This document shows, piece by piece, positions 50,041-57,458 of a DNA stretch of 64,000 bases. Numbering within the stretch: the stretch's first letter is position 1; each line of letters opens with the position of its first letter. The notes under the pieces were generated by a model, which was given only the letters and a program-made list of their open reading frames with translations, was not told the DNA's origin and searched no databases. The stretch comes from CAYFUF01 sp964394795 (lineage in GTDB: Bacteria; Bacillota; Clostridia; Tissierellales; Peptoniphilaceae), in NCBI GenBank assembly GCA_964394795.1, contig CAYMYX010000001.1, positions 57,218 through 121,217 of the forward strand, written 5' to 3'. A program made the translations under genes and the position numbers.

Positions 50041-50886
50041 TTAGTTCTTTACGATGACGCATGCGCCGTGAATATCCACGAGGGGAAGGACCATAATTTC
50101 CATCTCCTTGCAGTAGGCATCGACGGCTTGTTTCACGCCCTCGTATTGCATGCTGTTGTAGTCATCGATGACAATCACGCCCCCTTGTACCATCCGGGGA
50201 TAAAAATAACGTAAGCCCTCATAAGTTGGCTGGTATAAGTCAACGTCGAGACTGACAAGGGCAAACTCCAGTTCGTGTTTCGGTAGCGTATCCGGGAAGA
50301 AGCCGGGATAAAACAATACCTTGTCCGGATGAGGCATCCTAGCCCTGACCTCTTCGAGGCTGGTGCCTGAAAAGTCTTGGTATTGCTTGATGGTCGGATT
50401 GTAGTCCTCTTCGGCCTCCATGTCTCTGGCGTCGAAGCCTTTGAAGGTATCGAAAAGGTGGAGGGTGCGGTCGGGAAATTGCGAGTTTAACTGAACAGCT
50501 AAGTCGCCTTTGTAGACACCAAGTTCTGCGATGTCTCCCTCCAAATCCCGTTTCTTAATCTCCTCGATAATCAGACGGATGGTACCCAATCGTAGGTCAT
50601 AGTCGAACTTGTATTGTTTAAGGTCTCGAATCTCACCGTCGTAACCCAAGGTAAATAGGGACTTGCGGATGGCCAAAATTGCCTCGTCGTTGAGGGTGGC
50701 GATGATGATCACATCCACATTCTCATCGACTGCACGCCTTGCCGCATAAACGGGAAGCCCATCGAAACCATTCCTCTGCTTGTCCAAGTCGTTATCTGCA
50801 TAAGCAACCAATTGGACGTTTGCCTTCAACCATTGTCGAACCATACGGCCGGCTTGACCGGCTCCAAAAATAATTGCTCGTTTCAT
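50041..50886 (-). CDS. TylF/MycF-family methyltransferase with N-terminal Rossmann domain
   Basis: A 281-residue protein. Residues 1-75 (KRAIIFGAGQAGRMVRQWLK, then DVIIIATLN) are a nucleotide-binding Rossmann domain like those in nucleoside-sugar and PglD-type proteins. The C-terminal two thirds match the TylF/MycF O-methyltransferase family: DIAELGVYKGDLAVQL, HLFDTFKGFD and a metal-binding IVIDDYN with SLDVDLYQPTYEG. The substrate is unknown. It is the first gene of the four-gene run ending with the thioesterase and is divergent from a LysR gene. Confidence 0.85.
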   Translation of the reverse strand: MKRAIIFGAGQAGRMVRQWLKANVQLVAYADNDLDKQRNGFDGLPVYAARRAVDENVDVIIIATLNDEAILAIRKSLFTLGYDGEIRDLKQYKFDYDLRLGTIRLIIEEIKKRDLEGDIAELGVYKGDLAVQLNSQFPDRTLHLFDTFKGFDARDMEAEEDYNPTIKQYQDFSGTSLEEVRARMPHPDKVLFYPGFFPDTLPKHELEFALVSLDVDLYQPTYEGLRYFYPRMVQGGVIVIDDYNSMQYEGVKQAVDAYCKEMEIMVLPLVDIHGACVIVKN

Positions 50887-50963
50887 GATGCCTCCCCTTC
50901 TTCCCTAATCATGCATTTTATGTTATGTATTTATCCAATAATCTTTAAATCTGTTTATCTATC

Positions 50964-50987
50964 CTTCCATATCAGATAGAATGGAAG
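50964..50987. promoter_or_regulatory. Candidate LysR operator
   Basis: CTTCCAT (50964-50970) and ATGGAAG (50981-50987) form an interrupted dyad in the 160-base gap between the divergent TylF-like and LysR genes, the usual place for a LysR target. Confidence 0.45.
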
Positions 50988-51046
50988 TGAAGTTTACATT
51001 AACGGCAAACGATTCCTTATGACCATTATAGTAGATAGGAGCTCTT

Positions 51047-51940
51047 ATGGATATCATCTTACTCGAAAGATTTAAAAAAGTTGCCGAATCTGAGCACCTG
51101 ACCAAGGCGGCTAAGCAACTCCACATGGCCCAACCTGCGCTGAGCCGGTCAATCGCCAAATTAGAGGAAGAACTCGGCGTAGAACTCTTCGATCGAGCCA
51201 ACCGGCAGATGACCCTCAACCAGTATGGGGCAATCGTCCTTCGCCACGTCAACATCATTTTGGATGAGGTCGACAGCATGGAAAAGGAACTGAAGAATCA
51301 AAGCGGCCAAGAGAGCCATAGCGTGAAACTATCCCTCTATGCCGCCTCTAAAGTTTTGCCTGATCTAATCAAGCAATTTAACCATAAGTATCCTAGCATT
51401 GGTTTGAAGATAAAGCAGGAAGATATCGATGCGTCGCCCCGGGATGCCGACATCATCATTGATTCCTCTTCTACCCCAAATACGATTGAAAATGGGCTGA
51501 CTTTACTGGAGGAAGACATTCTGTTGGCTTTGCCTAGCAGTCACCCCCTGGCGTCAAAGACGGAGATTAAACTCTGGGATGTTTCTCACCTGGATTTCAT
51601 CTGTCTACCTAAGGGGAAGGGCCTCCGGGAATTAACCGATCAGTATTGTAAGCTAGCTGGTTTCACTCCCCATGTCGTCTTCGAATGCGACAGCCCGGAG
51701 ATGACCCGGGAACTGATTTCTGTCGGTTTGGGCGCGGCCTTCATACCTGCCGTGACGTGGAACGATGTGGCTTCCGAGAATGTGGTGTTAAAGAAAATCT
51801 CCGACCCAAAGTGCAAACGCTACATCAATTTACGCTATCAAAAGTCTAGCTATATCTCTACAGCCTCGATTCTCTTCCGAGACTTCACCAAGTCCTACTT
51901 TAAGGACCTTAGTCAAAAAGCGAAAACAAACAGAAGCTAA
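51047..51940 (+). CDS. LysR family transcriptional regulator
   Basis: A 297-residue LysR regulator. The winged HTH is at residues 1-60 (LERFKKVAESEHLTKAAKQL and QPALSRSIAKLEEELGVELF) and the effector domain at about 90-290. AGGAG precedes the ATG. It is divergent from the TylF-phosphatase-MocA-thioesterase run and probably controls it; the effector is unknown. The stop codon is inside the left arm of its own terminator. Confidence 0.94.
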   Translation: MDIILLERFKKVAESEHLTKAAKQLHMAQPALSRSIAKLEEELGVELFDRANRQMTLNQYGAIVLRHVNIILDEVDSMEKELKNQSGQESHSVKLSLYAASKVLPDLIKQFNHKYPSIGLKIKQEDIDASPRDADIIIDSSSTPNTIENGLTLLEEDILLALPSSHPLASKTEIKLWDVSHLDFICLPKGKGLRELTDQYCKLAGFTPHVVFECDSPEMTRELISVGLGAAFIPAVTWNDVASENVVLKKISDPKCKRYINLRYQKSSYISTASILFRDFTKSYFKDLSQKAKTNRS

Positions 51941-51967
51941 GCCTAGGACCATGGCTTAGCTTTTTTT
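51934..51967 (+). terminator. Terminator of the LysR gene
   Basis: AAGCTAAGCC (51934-51943) pairs with GGCTTAGCTT (51953-51962), then a T-run. Confidence 0.9.
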
Positions 51968-51969
51968 GG

Positions 51970-52692
51970 TTACTCTGGCGAGCTTTTTGACGTCGGAAGA
52001 TTGTGTTCTCCGTCGTCTGCTAATCTTTCTGTTGCCGGTCTTTTCGGCTTTTCTACCCTATCCCCATAATCCGACTTCACGTGCTGGATGACGAAGTTCA
52101 TGACCGGGCTAACCAGAATTAAGGAGGCGATGGTGCCTACTCCCCATGCCGCTCCAAGAAGGGCACCTATGAGGACTTGAAAACCGTCCAGAGCCCATCT
52201 ACCATAGACGATTGGGACATCGAATTTGCGGTTCAGCATGATGGTAAGTCCGTCTATGGCCCCCGTTCCATAATCTTGGGCGACGTAGTAACCCGTTCCT
52301 ATGCCCGATAGTAGAGAGGCTACCAGCAACATGACCACTTTCATAGGCAGGTCCATCTCGGGTATCTGCAGGTGGCTGAACAGATCCATTTGGGCATCTA
52401 TGCTGAGGCTGAACACCGCTGGCGCAAGGATGGTCCCCATGCCGATTAAGCCCGGCACGGTTAAGAGGATGATGGCCAAGGACACCACGTTTAAGGCGGC
52501 GTTGGCTTGGCCGAGACTGATTCCTGTTGCTACGGAAAGACCTTGGGCGCCGGTCGATATGGGCGAGCTTCCCCAATCCAAATGCAAAAAGATGGCCGTG
52601 CCCACGGTAGAAATCAGGATGCCGAGAATCATCTTTAGTGTTCTGGTGAGGGCATTCTTTTTTACAAAGTTGCCTTTGATTTGTTCTATCAT
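51970..52692 (-). CDS. YczE/YyaS-like integral membrane protein
   Basis: A 240-residue membrane protein of the YczE/YitT group. Five hydrophobic segments; the block SSPISTGAQGLSVATGISLG at about residues 41-60 and YGTGAIDGLTIMLNRKF at about 140-156 are family-like, repeated in pseudo-symmetry. The C-terminal 35 residues are polar and charged. Function unknown. AAGGAAG precedes the ATG. It is convergent with LysR. Confidence 0.82.
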   Translation of the reverse strand: MIEQIKGNFVKKNALTRTLKMILGILISTVGTAIFLHLDWGSSPISTGAQGLSVATGISLGQANAALNVVSLAIILLTVPGLIGMGTILAPAVFSLSIDAQMDLFSHLQIPEMDLPMKVVMLLVASLLSGIGTGYYVAQDYGTGAIDGLTIMLNRKFDVPIVYGRWALDGFQVLIGALLGAAWGVGTIASLILVSPVMNFVIQHVKSDYGDRVEKPKRPATERLADDGEHNLPTSKSSPE

Positions 52693-52775
52693 TTTACTTC
52701 CTTATGTATTTCAAATTTATTATGTAATCGATGTATACCCTAGCTATGGCCCCCGCCCTACCAAAATAGCCAAAC

Positions 52776-52806
52776 AAAAAGGACCAAGCTTTCACTTGAT
52801 CCCTCT
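52776..52806 (-). terminator. Terminator of the first cyclase gene
   Basis: AAGGACCAAG pairs with CTTGATCCCT (one mismatch) around a TTTCA-type loop; five T follow on the minus strand. Confidence 0.75.
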
Positions 52807-52851
52807 TGCAAAACTAGTTTCTAATTAGCTGTCGAGGCGTAATCTAAATGA

Positions 52852-53667
52852 TTATTCTTCTTCGCCGCCTTCAGTATCGAAAGCTACGATTCTTGCCATC
52901 GACGATTCGCCACCCTCAAACTTCAGTGGGAATACACCAATCAGAACTCGCTTATTCGATAACTTATCGATCTCTCCGCCGACGTTTTCTGCGTGGATGA
53001 TCTCCCATGGTTCTGGGAAGAGCATTGTGTGAGTTGCCTGATATACATCGGGCCATGGATACAGTTCATCCAAACTCTTACCATACAGTTCTTGCAGCGT
53101 CTCATCAGCTATTTTCGCTTCACCCGGCTCCCAATCTCTGATTTTTGTATTCATTGGGTGGTCCATAGAACCCGCATCGATACCTAACCAGCGAATCTTC
53201 TTTTCCTTCGCCCAGTCAATAAAGCTCATCGATGGTCCTGGGTGGCGTAGCATATATCTTCTCTCATCAGCCTCTGGTTGATCCCAGCCGTACTTGTGGT
53301 AACCAGTGTTGATAATCAAGATATCGCCTTCTTTAACTTCCACTCTCTCCTCAATGTCTTCAGGAGTGTAGATGCTAAAGTCTGATGTGATGTCCGACAA
53401 GTCAACGATTACACCGGGGTGAATCAACTTATCCAACTCTAGTGACGCGATGTCTCTACCAGATGTTACGAAGTGCATCGGACCATCCAAGTGAGTACCT
53501 ACGTGATTAGATGTCGTGAGTAGCTGACCATTAGCCCCGTTTGGCGCCAATCTCTTAAAGAACTTAATCTGAAGTGGCTCGTATGTTGGCCACGGTGGTG
53601 TTAAGTGACTCAAGTTTTGCGTAAGGTCGTACATTTTAACTTTATCCCAATTTTTTACTAAATCCAT
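52852..53667 (-). CDS. Cyclase-family metal-dependent hydrolase, paralogue 1
   Basis: A 271-residue protein of the cyclase family (PF04199), whose known members include kynurenine formamidase and isatin hydrolase, enzymes that hydrolyse cyclic or linear amides with a metal. The metal motif HVGTHLDGPMHF (HxGTHxDxPxHF) is at residues 55-66. It is about 85 percent identical to the protein at 55021-55824, differing mainly at the N-terminus, at residues about 157-165 and near the C-terminus, which suggests recent duplication with a change of specificity. It is last in the carbamoyl-phosphate cluster. AGGAGG precedes the ATG. The 182-base gap upstream has three CATTGT motifs. Confidence 0.9.
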   Translation of the reverse strand: MDLVKNWDKVKMYDLTQNLSHLTPPWPTYEPLQIKFFKRLAPNGANGQLLTTSNHVGTHLDGPMHFVTSGRDIASLELDKLIHPGVIVDLSDITSDFSIYTPEDIEERVEVKEGDILIINTGYHKYGWDQPEADERRYMLRHPGPSMSFIDWAKEKKIRWLGIDAGSMDHPMNTKIRDWEPGEAKIADETLQELYGKSLDELYPWPDVYQATHTMLFPEPWEIIHAENVGGEIDKLSNKRVLIGVFPLKFEGGESSMARIVAFDTEGGEEE

Positions 53668-53849
53668 TATTTCCTCCTAAGGTTCGCTAGTTTTTATCAT
53701 TGTAAACTATGCATCTTCAAAAATAGCTCTATACAATGGACTCCCTAATTCATCTTGTTGCAGAAGTCCTATTGTTATCGTACTACATTGTTACCCTAGG
53801 CTAATTCATCTAAACACATCAGGTTGGGATTTGTTAGAATTTGTTATCT

Positions 53850-54785
53850 TTAAGAAATAATTGTTCCTGTTTCACCTTTAATTGCCTTGGTCGCCCCCTC
53901 TAAAGAGGTAATAATTGCCTTTCGGCCAGGTTTCGATTCTACGAAACGTATGCCAGCTTCCACCTTAGGTAACATAGAGCCTGGTGCAAAGTGGTTTTCA
54001 GTAATATACTGTTTCATTTCATCAACGCTTACCTGCTCCAGATTCTTCTGATCCGGTGTACCAAAGTTGATTGCTACGTTATCTACACCAGTTAGCATCA
54101 CCAAAAGATCAGCATCAATATCTTCCGCTAAGCGTTGCGAAGCATAATCCTTATCAATAACAGCTGCGATTCCCTTTAGTCCACTTTCCTCTTCGATTAC
54201 GGGAATGCCACCACCACCTACGGTAATAACAATAGCCTGATGATCAATCAACGATTGAATAACCGGTAGCTCAACAATTCTCTTTGGTTCAGGGGAAGCA
54301 ACGACTCGGCGATATCCACGTCCAGAATCTTCGACAATAGAATAGCCCTTCTCTTCTTCTAACTTCCTTGCTTCATCCTCGCTGTAGAAAGGTCCAATAG
54401 GTTTCGTGGGATTATCGAAGCGGGGATCATTCCTATCCACAACCACTTGCGTTAATATGGTAGATACTGGCTTATCGATTCCCTTATTCCTCAAGGCATT
54501 ACCCATTGCCTGCTGTAAATGGTAACCAATCATTCCCTGGCTCATTGCTCCACAGACATCGAAAGGCATAGCTGGCGTTACATCGCTAGCCACCTCATTT
54601 TGAATAAGAATGCGGCCAACCTGAGGTCCATTTCCATGGGCAATTACTAGCGTATTGCCGTCTTCTACAATTTTAATCAAGTGTTCTACTGTTTGTTTCA
54701 CAACTTGCAACTGCTTTTCTGCAGTAGCCTCACCCGAATTATCCTCGAGTGCATTGCCGCCTAAAGCGACTACAACTTTGGTCAT
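53850..54785 (-). CDS. arcC: Carbamate kinase
   Basis: A 311-residue carbamate kinase. KVVVALGGNALEDNSGEA at the start, VIAHGNGPQVGRILIQNE near residues 47-64, TVGGGGIPVI near 197 and KDYASQRLAEDIDADLLVML near 223 match ArcC. It converts carbamoyl phosphate and ADP to ATP, CO2 and ammonia. There is no ornithine carbamoyltransferase or arginine deiminase here; the carbamoyl phosphate would come from the FdrA-type carbamoyltransferase genes upstream, as with allantoin catabolism in E. coli. AAGGAGG precedes the ATG. Confidence 0.96.
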   Translation of the reverse strand: MTKVVVALGGNALEDNSGEATAEKQLQVVKQTVEHLIKIVEDGNTLVIAHGNGPQVGRILIQNEVASDVTPAMPFDVCGAMSQGMIGYHLQQAMGNALRNKGIDKPVSTILTQVVVDRNDPRFDNPTKPIGPFYSEDEARKLEEEKGYSIVEDSGRGYRRVVASPEPKRIVELPVIQSLIDHQAIVITVGGGGIPVIEEESGLKGIAAVIDKDYASQRLAEDIDADLLVMLTGVDNVAINFGTPDQKNLEQVSVDEMKQYITENHFAPGSMLPKVEAGIRFVESKPGRKAIITSLEGATKAIKGETGTIIS

Positions 54786-54908
54786 AACAATCCTCCTTAC
54801 ACATTAGCGACTTATCTATGTATTTACATTTTCTCCATTTAGAAAGCAAATGCGTCGTTTTATTCAATTTCCAGCATTTTACCTAAAAAAAATGCTAGAA
54901 ATCGAAAA

Positions 54909-54932
54909 GGCTAGCAGCACTCGCCGCTAGCC
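54909..54932 (-). terminator. Terminator of the second cyclase gene
   Basis: GGCTAGC (54909-54915) pairs with GCTAGCC (54926-54932); TTTTCGATTTC follows on the minus strand. The 235-base gap here also holds a GGTATC/GATACC pair at about 54946-54995. Confidence 0.8.
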
Positions 54933-55020
54933 TCTCCCGATAGGTGGTATCTTCTAGCAAGATCACTTCTTGAGCAAAGAGCTTATTGGGATACCGTCCT
55001 ACATTTCGTAAGTACTGGGA

Positions 55021-55824
55021 TTATTCAGCGTTGTCAAAAGCTACTAGTCTTGCCATTGAAGATTCTCCGCCTTCGAACTTCAGTGGGAAGCAGCCTAGGA
55101 TAACACGCTTGTTGGATAATTGGTCAATGTCGCCACCAACGCATTCCATGTGGATGATTTCCCATGGTTTAGGGAAGAGCATGGTGTGCATTGCTTGGTA
55201 TACATCGGGCCATGGATAGAGCTCATCCAAACCCTTACCGTATAACTCTTTAAGAGTCTCATCACACTTCTTCGCTTCGCCTGGCTCCCAGTCACGAATC
55301 TTGGTATTCATTGGGTGATCAGCAGAACCGCAGTCTACAGCGATGTAGCGTAATTTCTTCTCACGTGCCCAGTCAACGAAGTCCATAGATGGGCCTGGGT
55401 GACGAAGCATGTATCTTCTCTCATCAGCTTCTGGTTGATCCCAACCATACTTGTGGTAACCAGTGTTGATAACTAGGATGTCGCCTTCTTTAACCTCTAC
55501 ACGCTCTTCGATATCTTCTGGTGTGTAGATAGAGAAGTCGGAAGTGATATCAGAGATATCAACTACAACGCCCTCATGAACTAGCTTGTCTAGTTCCAAA
55601 GAAGCGATGTCGCGGCCAGCTGTATCGAAGTGCATTGGACCGTCAAGGTGAGTACCAACGTGGTTAGAGGTGGTAAGCAGTTGTCCGTTAGCGCCGTTCG
55701 GAGCCAATCTCTTGAAGAATTTGATTTGGAGTGGTTCGTATGTAGGCCATGGTGGTGTCAAGTGACTTAGTGGGATAGTTAGGTCGTAAATTTTTACTTT
55801 GTTCCAGTCTTTAATAATGTCCAT
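55021..55824 (-). CDS. Cyclase-family metal-dependent hydrolase, paralogue 2
   Basis: A 267-residue cyclase-family protein (PF04199) with the same HVGTHLDGPMHF metal motif at residues 55-66 and a conserved ADHPMNTKIRDWEP segment at about residue 169. About 85 percent identical to the 52852-53667 protein by eye. Differences cluster in the stretch around IAVDCGSADHP (paralogue 1 has LGIDAGSMDHP) and in NVG/CVG near the C-terminus, which may line the pocket. It sits between the DUF1116 gene and arcC. The substrate is unknown; hydrolysis of a cyclic amide to a carbamoylated acid would fit the neighbours. Confidence 0.9.
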   Translation of the reverse strand: MDIIKDWNKVKIYDLTIPLSHLTPPWPTYEPLQIKFFKRLAPNGANGQLLTTSNHVGTHLDGPMHFDTAGRDIASLELDKLVHEGVVVDISDITSDFSIYTPEDIEERVEVKEGDILVINTGYHKYGWDQPEADERRYMLRHPGPSMDFVDWAREKKLRYIAVDCGSADHPMNTKIRDWEPGEAKKCDETLKELYGKGLDELYPWPDVYQAMHTMLFPKPWEIIHMECVGGDIDQLSNKRVILGCFPLKFEGGESSMARLVAFDNAE

Positions 55825-55904
55825 TTGTTCCTCCTAAATATATTTAACGTGAAGATGGATTCTTCACTTCCAACCTTAGTAATTTTTCTAACCATAAAGG
55901 TCCG

Positions 55905-55940
55905 AGGAAAAGCAAAACCATTAATTGATTTTGCTTTCCT
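55905..55940 (-). terminator. Hairpin after the DUF1116 gene
   Basis: AGGAAAAGCAAAA (55905-55917) pairs with TTTTGCTTTCCT (55929-55940), one base bulged; T-rich sequence follows on the minus strand only within the stem, so termination may be partial. Confidence 0.65.
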
Positions 55941-55951
55941 CCAAACCCCTT

Positions 55952-57208
55952 TTACTCAGCGTCAATCGCTTCTGCGAAAGCTTGGATAGCGTCTTCGAAG
56001 CACTTCATTGGTGGGTGAACAATACCTGCACCAACTTGGCCAACGCCTGGGTCTTTATGAGCAATACCCGTGTTGATTACTGGGCGGATACCTGTCTCAA
56101 GGACCTTGCGGATATCAATACCAGTAGCTGTTCCACGGAAATCTAAAATAGGAATACGGTATACGTTATTCTCTGCCTCAGTGATTTCATACATTTGCTT
56201 TGAGTAGTTCAAGGCATCTTGTGGCTTACCACCGACGAACTGTACGATAGGAAGAGCCGCCGCCATAGCGAAACCACCGATACCGGAAGTCTCTGTAATG
56301 CAGCTGTCACCAATATCTGGGTTAGCGTCTGCTTCGCTGTAACCAGGGAAGTATAGACCATCGATAATCTCCGATGGAGCGGTGAACCATTGGCTACCTA
56401 AACCAGCTACGCGAATACCGAACTCGGTACCATTTCTTGCCATGGTGTAAACAAGCGTAGAGTATTCAATACCTTCCATAGGTGCTGTTGCACACTTAGC
56501 AGCAGGCATCGTTAGGTTTAACCAGAAGTGGTCGTTGCCCTCTAAGAACTTCAAGACGTCGAACTGATCATCTTTAGAGAAGCTCGTCTTTAGGATATAT
56601 GGTGCTAACTTACGGGTTAATAGTGAAGATCCGGCTGTGTTTCTGTTGTGTCCCTCATCGCCCATCTGTAGGGTTTGAGCAGTCATTGACTTCAGGTCAA
56701 TCTCGCCAGCTAGTTCAAGCGTCTCTTTCATCAGAGGTCCAAGAACCTCTTGCATCCAGTTCAAGCGATCGATAACTTCCTGCTCATAAGCACCAAAGCG
56801 GAGTACCTTACCAAGGCCTTCGTTTAAAGTACAGTAAGCGTAGTTACCAAACTTCTTGTTTTGTACAATCCAAACTGGCATAGAGTAAGTGACAACACCG
56901 GCCATTGGACCGACTGCATCATGGTGGTGGCAAGAATCAAACGTGATTTCTCCAGAAGCTGCTACCTTCTCCGCTTCCTCTGCGTCTTTAGCAAGACCTT
57001 CGTAAATCAGTCCGCCCATAACAGCGCCACGAAGTGGACCTGACATCTTCTCCCAAGTCACTGGAGGACCTGCATGAAGGATAGTCTTCTTTGTCATACC
57101 AGGAATGTTCTCTCCTGCTGTACCTACTCCAACTAGTGTTGGTTGGGCATCTAGCAATCTTTGGACTGCTTCTTGATTCGCTTGGTTAATTTTATCTGCG
57201 ATGCTCAT
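55952..57208 (-). CDS. DUF1116 protein, oxamate carbamoyltransferase-type subunit
   Basis: A 418-residue protein of the DUF1116 family (E. coli YlbE/AllG). Blocks LVGVGTAGENIPGMTKKTIL and HAGPPVTWEKMSGPLRGAVMG at about residues 25-67, DSCHHHDAVGPMAGVV near 101 and ETSGIGGFAMAAALPIVQFVGG near 310 are typical. In E. coli, AllF (FdrA), AllG and AllH together form oxamate carbamoyltransferase, which makes carbamoyl phosphate. The same three families are adjacent here. AGGTTATGAATG-type site is present. Whether oxamate is the product here is not known. Confidence 0.9.
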   Translation of the reverse strand: MSIADKINQANQEAVQRLLDAQPTLVGVGTAGENIPGMTKKTILHAGPPVTWEKMSGPLRGAVMGGLIYEGLAKDAEEAEKVAASGEITFDSCHHHDAVGPMAGVVTYSMPVWIVQNKKFGNYAYCTLNEGLGKVLRFGAYEQEVIDRLNWMQEVLGPLMKETLELAGEIDLKSMTAQTLQMGDEGHNRNTAGSSLLTRKLAPYILKTSFSKDDQFDVLKFLEGNDHFWLNLTMPAAKCATAPMEGIEYSTLVYTMARNGTEFGIRVAGLGSQWFTAPSEIIDGLYFPGYSEADANPDIGDSCITETSGIGGFAMAAALPIVQFVGGKPQDALNYSKQMYEITEAENNVYRIPILDFRGTATGIDIRKVLETGIRPVINTGIAHKDPGVGQVGAGIVHPPMKCFEDAIQAFAEAIDAE

Positions 57209-57269
57209 TCATAACCTCCCATTTTTAAATAGTCACAATTCAACAATTAAAGCTTCTACTAAGCTAGAA

Positions 57270-57449
57270 CTAACTGAGTTTAGATAAGAGTGAAGCTAAC
57301 TTCTTATTTCCACCTACAGGTGGCTTGAAGTTGACGTGGATGGATTTCACACCCTGCTCCTTGAAGTCATCATGGAAGGAACGGATTCCTACGTTGATAA
57401 CAGATAGGTCATTCTTAAACAGTTTCTCAATCTTTTCAATATTTGCCAT
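57270..57449 (-). CDS. Small FdrA-domain protein (59 residues)
   Basis: A short gene in the gap between fdrA and the DUF1116 gene. It starts with ATG at 57449, preceded by AGGAGG, 9 bases after the fdrA stop, and encodes 59 residues beginning MANIEKIEKLFKNDLSVINV. The stretch VNVGIRSFHDDFKEQGVKSI-like to HVNFKPPVGGNKKL recalls the C-terminal segment found in longer FdrA proteins (INxGLxxFxxxLxxQGVxVxHVDWRPPAGG). FdrA here ends without that segment, so the domain appears to have been split off as its own gene. Confidence 0.8.
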   Translation of the reverse strand: MANIEKIEKLFKNDLSVINVGIRSFHDDFKEQGVKSIHVNFKPPVGGNKKLASLLSKLS

Positions 57450-57458
57450 GTCGCCCTC

